NCBI GenBank assembly: GCA_021806765.1
Contig: JAJZQR010000037.1
Location: forward strand, 1-27,816
From: Chloroflexota bacterium
GTDB taxonomy: Bacteria; Chloroflexota; UBA6077
Direction: 5' to 3'
Length of the DNA stretch: 27,816 bases
The position numbers and the translations under genes are program-made. Shown here piece after piece: positions 22,657 through 27,816 of the stretch. The notes below the pieces were generated by a model. The model searched no databases. It was not told where the DNA came from and saw only the letters and a program-made list of their open reading frames with translations. Every line of letters starts with the position of its first letter. The first letter of the stretch is position 1.

Positions 22657-23271
22657 ATGGAGATCGGCTCGTACCTTCTGGCGGGCGGAATCGCATACCT
22701 GCTCGGATCCATCCCCTCCGGCTACGTCCTGGCCCGTCTCCGGGGCAACGTCGACATACGCCAGACGGGAAGCAAGCGGACGGGGGCCACCAACGTCCTT
22801 CGGACCCTGGGCTGGAAGGCAGCCGCCCCGGTCTTCGGCGGCGACTTCCTCAAGGGGGTCCTGGCGATCCTCATCGCCCGCCTCATCACCCACGGCGACC
22901 CCGCCGCCGACGTGATAGCCGGCCTGGCGGCCCTGGTGGGCCACAACTACTCCATCTACATAGGCTTCAAGGGCGGGCGCGGCGTTACCACCGGTCTCGG
23001 AGCCCTGGCGGTGATCTCGCCCCTGGTAATGTTCATTACCACGATTATCGGGATAGCCATCATCGCCCGCAGCCGCTACGTCTCCCTCGGATCGGTGCTG
23101 GGGTCGGGCAGCTTGCCGGTCACCATGCTGGCCGTGGTGCTGCTGCTGGGTCAGCCCTTCCCCCACTTCCTCTTCGGGCTGCTGGGAGGGACCTTCGTCA
23201 TCGTCAGCCATCGGGACAACATCTACCGGCTCCTCCACGGCACCGAACGAAAGCTGGGCCAGCGCGCCTAA
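22657..23271 (+). CDS. plsY: acyl-phosphate:glycerol-3-phosphate acyltransferase
   Basis: 204-residue inner-membrane enzyme that transfers an acyl group from acyl phosphate to glycerol 3-phosphate, making lysophosphatidate. The three PlsY motifs are present: GSIPSGYV (17-24), GSKRTGATNVLRTLG (38-52) and GHNYSIYIGFKGGRGVTT (95-112). Motif 2 reads GSKRTGATN where GSGNIGATN is common. About five hydrophobic membrane segments are visible. It is divergent to gpsA, which makes its substrate. It converges on ribH across a heptad-repeat stem. Confidence 0.95.
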   Translation: MEIGSYLLAGGIAYLLGSIPSGYVLARLRGNVDIRQTGSKRTGATNVLRTLGWKAAAPVFGGDFLKGVLAILIARLITHGDPAADVIAGLAALVGHNYSIYIGFKGGRGVTTGLGALAVISPLVMFITTIIGIAIIARSRYVSLGSVLGSGSLPVTMLAVVLLLGQPFPHFLFGLLGGTFVIVSHRDNIYRLLHGTERKLGQRA

Positions 23272-23273
23272 CG

Positions 23274-23352
23274 AGGACTGAGGACTGAGGGCTGAGGACT
23301 CAGCACGGCAGATGCGGCGTGTGGCCCTGGTAGCCCGTCAGTCCTCAGTCCT
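23274..23352. repeat. heptad-repeat stem-loop between convergent plsY and ribH
   Basis: AGGACTGAGGACTGA (23274-23288) pairs perfectly with TCAGTCCTCAGTCCT (23338-23352); GGGCT (23289-23293) and AGCCC (23332-23336) extend the stem past one bulge, so a bidirectional terminator is plausible. Both arms are tandem heptads of the form CAGYNNT, read on the minus strand for the left arm and on the plus strand for the right arm. The same heptad family occurs upstream of ribD. Confidence 0.7.
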
Positions 23353-23358
23353 TTCGCC

Positions 23359-23835
23359 TCATCGCTCGTTGTGGAGCGCGGCCACCAGGTTGGCCATCTC
23401 GATGGCCGAGACCGCCGCGTCGAACCCCTTGTTGCCCGACTTGGTTCCCGCCCGCTCGATAGCCTGCTCCAGGTTGTCGGCCGTGATCACCCCGAAGACC
23501 ACCGGCACCCCCGTCTCCAGGCTCACTGCCGCGACCCCCTTGGACACCTCGGCGGACACGTAGTCGAAATGAGGGGTGGCCCCCCGAATGACGGCGCCCA
23601 GGCAGATCACCGCCGCATAGTCGCCCGTCTGGGCCATCTTCTTGGCGATCAGAGGGATCTCGAAGGAACCGGGCACCCAGGCTACGTCCAGGTTCTCCTC
23701 CGGCACGCCGTGGCGCACCAGGGCATCCTTGGCACCGCCCAGCAACCGGCTGCTGATGAACTCGTTGAAGCGAGAGACCACCACGGCGAAGCGCAGACCC
23801 CGTCCGACCAGCTCGCCCTCATACACTCTCCCCAT
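23359..23835 (-). CDS. ribH: 6,7-dimethyl-8-ribityllumazine synthase
   Basis: 158 residues, forms the icosahedral or pentameric shell of lumazine synthase. It condenses the ribitylaminouracil with 3,4-dihydroxybutanone 4-phosphate, the penultimate riboflavin step. Motifs are SRFNEF (21-26), PGSFEIP (55-61) and [14 protein letters not shown] (80-93) with the catalytic His89. Start ATG 23835 has a strong AAGGAGGAGG and overlaps ribBA by 17 bases. Last gene of the rib operon. Confidence 0.96.
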   Translation of the reverse strand: MGRVYEGELVGRGLRFAVVVSRFNEFISSRLLGGAKDALVRHGVPEENLDVAWVPGSFEIPLIAKKMAQTGDYAAVICLGAVIRGATPHFDYVSAEVSKGVAAVSLETGVPVVFGVITADNLEQAIERAGTKSGNKGFDAAVSAIEMANLVAALHNER

Positions 23836-25063
23836 CAGTAACCTCCTCCTTGAGATCGTCGGGGTCCAGCCCCAACAGGTGTCCCATCTTCTCTTGCTTG
23901 GTGAGCAGGTAGCGCAAATTGGTGGGAGCAGGCTCGCTGATCAGAGGCACCCGCTCCACTATCTCCAGCCCGAACCCCTGGAGCCCCACCAGCTTCTGGG
24001 GATTGTTGGTCATCAGCCTGACCCGGGAGAGCCCCAGGTCGACCAGGATCTGGGCCCCGATCCCGTAGTCCCGCTTATCCGGCGGAAAGCCCAGCCGCCG
24101 GTTGGCCTCCACGGTGTCCAGACCGCCATCCTGAAGCTGATAGGCCTTCACCTTGTTGTGGAGGCCGATCCCCCGGCCCTCCTGCCGCATGTACAGGACG
24201 ACCCCCCTGCCCTCTTCGCCGATCTTCTCCATGGCCAAATGCAGCTGCTCGCCGCAGTCGCACCGGAGGGAGCCGAGGACGTCTCCCGTCAGGCACTCGG
24301 AGTGAACCCTCACTAGGGGAGGGGGCCCGTCCTGGAGATCACCCATCACCAGCGCCACGTGCTCTTCCTTGTCCACGTCACTGGTGTAGGCGTAGATGAC
24401 GAAGTCGCCGTAGCGGGTGGGAAGCTGGGCCTCGGCCACCCGGCGCACCAGCTTCTCCCGATGCCTCCGGTAGTCGATCATCTGGGCCACGCTGATGATC
24501 TTGATGCCATGCTCCTGGCTGAACCGCTCCAACTCCGGCCGGCGGGCCATGGTCCCATCCTCGCTCATGATCTCGCAGATCACGCCGGCCGGGTACAGTC
24601 CCGCCAGTCGTGCCAGGTCCACGCCGGCCTCGGTCTGCCCCGCCCTCTTGAGGACGCCGCCCTCCGCAGCCCTCAGGGGGAACATGTGGCCGGGCCGGGC
24701 CAGATCCTCCGGCCGCGTGGCCGGGTCCAGTACCGCCCGCACCGTAGCCGCCCTATCGTAGGCGGAAATGCCCGTGGTTACCCTGTGCTTCGCCTCCACG
24801 GACACGGTGAAGGCGGTGCCGAAGCCCGAGGTGTTCCTCTCCACCATCATCGGGATCTGCAGCTCGTCCAGCCGCTTCCCGACCACAGGCATACAGACCA
24901 GGCCTCTGGCATACTTGGTCATGAAGTTGATGGCATCGGGGGTCACGTGCTCCGCGGCGATAACCAGATCGCCCTCGTTCTCCCGATCCTCGTCGTCCAC
25001 GACGATGACGAACTTGCCCTCTTTGATGTCCAGGATCGCCTCTTCTACCGTCGACAGTGGCAC
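23819..25063 (-). CDS. ribBA: bifunctional 3,4-dihydroxy-2-butanone-4-phosphate synthase / GTP cyclohydrolase II
   Basis: 414 residues. The N-terminal half (about 1-200) is DHBP synthase, with the acidic metal site [10 protein letters not shown] (about 23-32) and RPGHMFPL (about 123-130); it turns ribulose 5-phosphate into the four-carbon unit. The C-terminal half (about 205-400) is GTP cyclohydrolase II, with zinc Cys257, Cys268 and Cys270 in [17 protein letters not shown], and the catalytic QEGRGIGL. Both catalytic sets are intact. GTG 25063 is chosen because AGGGGG is 8 bases upstream; GTG 25072 would sit on that Shine-Dalgarno. The gap to ribE is 12 bases. Confidence 0.95.
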   Translation of the reverse strand: MPLSTVEEAILDIKEGKFVIVVDDEDRENEGDLVIAAEHVTPDAINFMTKYARGLVCMPVVGKRLDELQIPMMVERNTSGFGTAFTVSVEAKHRVTTGISAYDRAATVRAVLDPATRPEDLARPGHMFPLRAAEGGVLKRAGQTEAGVDLARLAGLYPAGVICEIMSEDGTMARRPELERFSQEHGIKIISVAQMIDYRRHREKLVRRVAEAQLPTRYGDFVIYAYTSDVDKEEHVALVMGDLQDGPPPLVRVHSECLTGDVLGSLRCDCGEQLHLAMEKIGEEGRGVVLYMRQEGRGIGLHNKVKAYQLQDGGLDTVEANRRLGFPPDKRDYGIGAQILVDLGLSRVRLMTNNPQKLVGLQGFGLEIVERVPLISEPAPTNLRYLLTKQEKMGHLLGLDPDDLKEEVTDGESV

Positions 25064-25075
25064 CGCTACCACCCC

Positions 25076-25717
25076 CTATATGAACCCTTGCTCCGTCAGG
25101 AACTCCGGCGTGATCCCCCGCCCCCGCTCCTGGCGCGCCAGGAAGCCCTCCACGTACTTGGCCATTATGTCGACCTCGACGTTGACCTTCTCCCCCACCC
25201 CTTTACCGCCCAGGGTCACCGACTGCTGGGTGAAGGGGATCAGGGAGACGGAGAACCATCCATCTCCGCAGCCGGTCACCGTGAGGCTGATCCCGTCCAC
25301 GGCGATGAAGCCCTTCTCCACGACGTAGCGGGAAAGCTCCGGCCCGCAGCTGAGGCGAACGTTCACCGCGTCCCCCTCCCGGCGCCGCTCCACCACGGTG
25401 CCGACGCCGTCCACGTGTCCCTGCACGTAGTGGCCGCCCATCCGGTCGGTGGGCCGCAGGGCCCGCTCCAGGTTTACCCGATCGCCGGGCCTCAGTTCGC
25501 CCAGGTTGGTGCGCCGCAAGGTCTCCGGCGAGAGCCCCACCACGAACGCCCCGGCATCGAAGCTGGTTACCGTCAGGCAGGTCCCGTTGACGGCGACGCT
25601 GTCCCCCAGCTTCAGGTCCTCGAGCACCTTGCCTGCCCGGACCCGCAGCTGGTGCCCGCCGCCGGCCTTCGCCAACAGCTCCACCACCCCTATCTCTTCC
25701 ACGATCCCGGTGAACAT
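25076..25717 (-). CDS. ribE: riboflavin synthase, alpha subunit
   Basis: 213 residues, two lumazine-binding domains in tandem. The first starts MFTGIVEEIG and has NGTCLTVT (44-51); the second starts at about 93, GGHYVQGHVDGVG, and has DGISLTVT. The enzyme dismutates two lumazines to riboflavin and a ribitylaminouracil. Start ATG 25717 has GGAGAAGCAT before it. It lies 22 bases after ribD. Confidence 0.96.
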   Translation of the reverse strand: MFTGIVEEIGVVELLAKAGGGHQLRVRAGKVLEDLKLGDSVAVNGTCLTVTSFDAGAFVVGLSPETLRRTNLGELRPGDRVNLERALRPTDRMGGHYVQGHVDGVGTVVERRREGDAVNVRLSCGPELSRYVVEKGFIAVDGISLTVTGCGDGWFSVSLIPFTQQSVTLGGKGVGEKVNVEVDIMAKYVEGFLARQERGRGITPEFLTEQGFI

Positions 25718-25739
25718 ATGCTTCTCCGTGCTCGCCCGC

Positions 25740-26852
25740 CTACTCCAAATGGTCCACGTACCCCACGATCATCAGGTCGTCCCCGACCCGCTCCCAGGCG
25801 ACATCCTTCAGCCGAACGGCCGAGGCCAGGCTCTCGACACCCCTTCCGCCCACAGGGCCGGGGGCCTCGGCCCCGCCGACCAGCTTGGGCGCCACGAAGG
25901 CGACCAGCTTGTCCACCAGCCGCTGGTCGAAGAGGGATCCGAGCAGTTCGCCTCCCCCCTCCACCAGCACGGAGGTGATGCCCCACTCCGTGGCCAGGAT
26001 CTGCAGGGTCGCCTCCAGGTCCACCCGCCCCGACTTTCGGGGGACAATGATGACGGCGTTGCCCAATCCCTCGATCTCGCGCTGTCGAGCCGGATCGGCG
26101 CCGGGTCCGACGATGACCGCCGTGGTTCCCGGCAGGTTGCCCGAGATCACCCGACTGGAGAGGGATACCCTCGCGGTGGAATCCACGACCAGCCGCATCG
26201 GCTGGCGCGGGAGAGGTTCTCCGGCTTCGTCTCGAGCCGTCAGCTGGGGGTCGTCGGCGATCACCGTGTTCACCCCCACCATGATGGCGTCCACCTCCGC
26301 CCGCAGATCCTGCACCCTCTGGCGGGCCTTCGGGCCGGTGATCCATTTGGACTCGCCCGTAGAGGTGGCTATCTTCCCATCCAGGGTCATGGCGTACTTG
26401 GCGATCACCTGGGGCCGTCCGATGGAGATGTAGGTGAGCCACGACTCCAGAAAGCGGCGGACGTCCACCTCTCTCTCGCCCAACTGGGTCGCGAGGCCGC
26501 CCCGCTCCAGCGCCGCCTTGCCGCCCCCCGCCACCAGCGGGTTGGGGTCCAGCATGGCCATTCGAACCTCGGCGACGCCTGCCTCGATCAGGGCATCGGT
26601 GCAGGGAGGGGTACGTCCGTAGTGGCAGCAGGGCTCCAGGGTAACGTAGAGGGTTGCACCGCGGGCCAGCTCGCCCGCCTGACGGAGGGCGACGACCTCC
26701 GCGTGGGCCTGGCCCGGAGGCTGGGTGAAGCCCTCGCCCACGATCCGGCCATCACGCACCAGCACGGCCCCCACGGCGGGGTTGTTGCCGGTGGTCCCCC
26801 TTGCCCCGGCGGCCAGCTCCAGCGCCCTCGCCATGTAGTCGATCTGTGACAT
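25740..26852 (-). CDS. ribD: bifunctional pyrimidine deaminase/reductase
   Basis: 370 residues. The N-terminal deaminase (about 1-140) has the zinc site HAE (50-52) and PCCHYGRTPPC (74-84). The C-terminal reductase (about 145-370) begins RPQVIAKYAMTLDGKIA and contains VEGGGELLGSLFDQRLVD. It performs the second and third steps of riboflavin synthesis. ATG 26852 is preferred; GTG 26858 lies too close to GAGGG, the likely Shine-Dalgarno, which is itself part of a CAGCCCT heptad. First gene of the operon. Confidence 0.95.
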   Translation of the reverse strand: MSQIDYMARALELAAGARGTTGNNPAVGAVLVRDGRIVGEGFTQPPGQAHAEVVALRQAGELARGATLYVTLEPCCHYGRTPPCTDALIEAGVAEVRMAMLDPNPLVAGGGKAALERGGLATQLGEREVDVRRFLESWLTYISIGRPQVIAKYAMTLDGKIATSTGESKWITGPKARQRVQDLRAEVDAIMVGVNTVIADDPQLTARDEAGEPLPRQPMRLVVDSTARVSLSSRVISGNLPGTTAVIVGPGADPARQREIEGLGNAVIIVPRKSGRVDLEATLQILATEWGITSVLVEGGGELLGSLFDQRLVDKLVAFVAPKLVGGAEAPGPVGGRGVESLASAVRLKDVAWERVGDDLMIVGYVDHLE

Positions 26853-26858
26853 ACCCAC

Positions 26859-26943
26859 CAGCCCTCAGCGATCAGCCATCAGCTTTCAGCCAGCGTGTCT
26901 CGGGTGCCGGCCTCCCAGCACTCAGCACTCAGCACTCAGCACA
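26859..26943. repeat. heptad tandem repeats upstream of ribD
   Basis: Five 7-base units start at 26859 (CAGCCCT, CAGCGAT, CAGCCAT, CAGCTTT, CAGCCAG), ending at 26893. After 22 bases, four more (CAGCACT three times, CAGCACA) run 26916-26943. The pattern is CAG(C/T)NNT, shared with the stem at 23274-23352. It resembles the short tandemly repeated heptamers (STRR) known from cyanobacteria. It lies in the leader between the attenuator and the ribD start. Confidence 0.75.
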
Positions 26944-26945
26944 CG

Positions 26946-26985
26946 AAAAAAGCAGCCGCGAAGGCACTACGCCTCGGGCCGCCCC
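26946..26985 (-). terminator. riboswitch-controlled terminator of the rib operon
   Basis: On the minus strand a GC-rich arm (26985-26971, GGGGCGGCCCGAGGC) pairs with the arm 26965-26952 (GCCTTCGCGGCTGC), allowing two bulges and G-U pairs, around loop GTAGT; six Ts follow (26951-26946). A competing antiterminator is GAAGGCAC (27007-27000) with GTGCCTTC (26967-26960), whose left arm contains the riboswitch P1 strand. Confidence 0.7.
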
Positions 26986-27002
26986 ATGCAACCTCAGTCG
27001 TG

Positions 27003-27136
27003 CCTTCTCTCATCCGGACTATACCGTCGGCCCTGGCCTCTCACCAAGTCTGCCTCATCGGCTCGCGGGCTGCGCAGTCTCCGCTGCGATACCGCCGATC
27101 GGGAATTGGCGTCGCCGCCTCACCCTGCCCCGAAGG
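27003..27136 (-). ncRNA. FMN riboswitch (RFN element)
   Basis: On the minus strand the conserved RFN blocks appear in order: CCTTCGGGGCAGGGTG, AATTCCCGATCGGCGGT, AGCCCGCGAGC, ACTTGGTGAGA, CCGACGGTATAGTCCGGATG and GAGAGAAGG. P1 is formed by CCTTC (27136-27132) and GAAGG (27007-27003). It binds FMN and controls ribD-ribE-ribBA-ribH. The P1 3' strand doubles as part of the antiterminator, so FMN binding should favour termination. Confidence 0.96.
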
Positions 27137-27161
27137 ACTTTATTCACTTACCATCTTCTGT

Positions 27162-27190
27162 AGTATAGGAAGGGCACGGGCCACTGTCAA
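27162..27190 (-). promoter_or_regulatory. rib operon promoter
   Basis: On the minus strand TTGACA (27190-27185), 17 bases, TATACT (27167-27162): perfect -35 and 5 of 6 at -10 with ideal spacing. Transcription starts near 27155, giving a leader of about 300 nt with riboswitch, attenuator and heptads. Confidence 0.8.
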
Positions 27191-27348
27191 GAAATGGGTG
27201 GGGGGAGAAAGGCAGCCCCTCCCTGATCCTTCCTCTCCTGTGAAGCCAAGAAGGCGCGGATGGAACGTCCCTTGCTTCTCCGCGCGGGTGACCTGATTCC
27301 TCTCTCGACGGCGAGAAAGAGGAGGGCAGGCTCCGGGAGGAGAACGGC
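27191..27348 (+). other. leader region of the PEP synthase-like gene
   Basis: No gene. GCGCGGA (27254-27260) pairs with TCCGCGC (27279-27285), and CCTCT plus CTCG (27299-27307) with CGAG plus AGAGG (27312-27322, two bulged As). GGAGGAG precedes ATG 27349. No convincing promoter; an AT-rich stretch near 27161-27167 is shared with the divergent rib -10. Confidence 0.4.
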
Positions 27349-27816
27349 ATGACCTTCATCCGGTGGTTCCAGGACCTCACCAGGCAGGACGTACCCATCG
27401 CGGGCGGAAAGGGTGCGAACCTGGGCGAAATGACCAGAGCCGGGCTGCCGGTGCCGCCCGGCTACGTGATCACCGTCGATGCCTACTGGCGCTTCTACCA
27501 GGCCAGCGGGATCGCCGACCAGGTAGCGGCACAGTTGGCCCACCTGGACGTCGACGATCCGACCATGCTCCGCGACGTCTCCGAGGCTATCCAGGGACTG
27601 ATCCGCCGGGTCCGAGTCCCGGTCGAGGTGCGTGCAAGCATCGTCGACGCCTACCGGGAGCTTTCCGAGCGCCAGGGGATCGAGGAAGAGTCCGTGGCCG
27701 TGCGCTCCTCCGCCACCGTCGAGGACACCGCCCAGTTCTCCTTCGCGGGCATGTTCCAGAGCTTCCTCAACGTGCACGGCCCGGACGAACTGGTTCAGCA
27801 GGTGAAGGACTGCTGG
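27349..27816 (+). CDS. phosphoenolpyruvate synthase-like protein, N-terminal part (partial)
   Basis: 156 codons run off the window end with no stop. The sequence is the start of the PEP/pyruvate-binding (ATP-grasp) domain: AGGKGANLGEMTRAGLPVPP (18-37), GYVITVDAYW (38-47), and VAVRSSATVEDTAQFSFAGM (119-138), where the family has the ATP-binding SSATxED. PEP synthase makes PEP from pyruvate and ATP for gluconeogenesis; a rifampicin phosphotransferase-like relative cannot be excluded without the rest. Start ATG 27349 has GGAGGAG 6 bases upstream. It is divergent from the rib operon. Confidence 0.88.
   Translation, partial: MTFIRWFQDLTRQDVPIAGGKGANLGEMTRAGLPVPPGYVITVDAYWRFYQASGIADQVAAQLAHLDVDDPTMLRDVSEAIQGLIRRVRVPVEVRASIVDAYRELSERQGIEEESVAVRSSATVEDTAQFSFAGMFQSFLNVHGPDELVQQVKDCW

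Noticed and set aside
26859..26943. CRISPR array
   Set aside because: Units are 7 bases with no spacers; this is a simple tandem heptad repeat.
27153..27180. A plus-strand promoter for the PEP synthase-like gene overlapping the rib -10
   Set aside because: The -35 and spacing are poor in every register; not supported enough to annotate.
27187..27777. 196-codon minus-strand frame at the window end
   Set aside because: It is antisense to the PEP synthase-like gene, whose family motifs are clear.

Overview
This is a GC-rich, densely coding chromosomal window with 23 protein genes, two of them cut by the window edges. I see no rRNA, tRNA, CRISPR array or prophage. The best guess for the organism is a Chloroflexota (Chloroflexi) bacterium. 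The hints are the Ala/Pro/Lys/Thr-rich linker behind the lipobox of the solute-binding protein, a class II (B12) ribonucleotide reductase under NrdR boxes, heptameric intergenic repeats, and GC-rich hairpins of the kind scattered through genomes of that group. No marker gene is present, so the assignment is an inference.

Layout. 1-1090: the end of a peptide/nickel-type ABC permease pair. 1141-4585 (+): exported metallo-beta-lactamase-fold protein, DUF3006 protein, class II fumarase, a small membrane protein and dCMP deaminase. 4720-9949 (-): a complete branched-chain-amino-acid-type (Liv/HAAT) transporter in transcription order livJ-livH-livM-livG-livF, then an RRM RNA-binding protein. 9950-10623 is a non-coding divergent control region. 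10624-16142 (+): a degenerate GTPase-like DUF697 protein, then a 2-hydroxyacid dehydrogenase, a fused E1 alpha-beta and an E2 of a 2-oxoacid or acetoin dehydrogenase complex. A zinc alcohol dehydrogenase faces them at 16201-17325 (-). 17326-18920: a small accessory island holding a 189-bp MITE with TA flanks, a two-hairpin palindromic repeat and a TacA/TacT-type toxin-antitoxin pair with a clear operator. 18921-21260 (-): nrdJ, preceded by two NrdR boxes. 21507-23271: divergent gpsA and plsY. 23359-27190 (-): a riboflavin operon ribD-ribE-ribBA-ribH behind a textbook promoter, an FMN riboswitch and an attenuator. 27349-end (+): the start of a PEP synthase-like gene.

How the genes work together. 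The rib genes make riboflavin from GTP and ribulose 5-phosphate, and their leader should shut the operon off when FMN is plentiful. GpsA makes glycerol 3-phosphate and PlsY acylates it, so the divergent pair covers the first steps of phospholipid synthesis. Ldh, E1 and E2 could turn a 2-hydroxyacid into an acyl-CoA; E3 is absent from the window. nrdJ and dCMP deaminase both supply deoxynucleotides.

I found no wholly new multi-gene system. The most interesting signals are regulatory or repetitive: the MITE and palindromic repeat beside the toxin-antitoxin operon, an operator lying exactly between that operon's -35 and -10, a 13-bp inverted repeat in the toxin reading frame, NrdR boxes covering both promoter elements of nrdJ, back-to-back extended -10 elements for gpsA and plsY, heptad repeats at both ends of the rib operon, and a roughly 380-nt leader before livJ.
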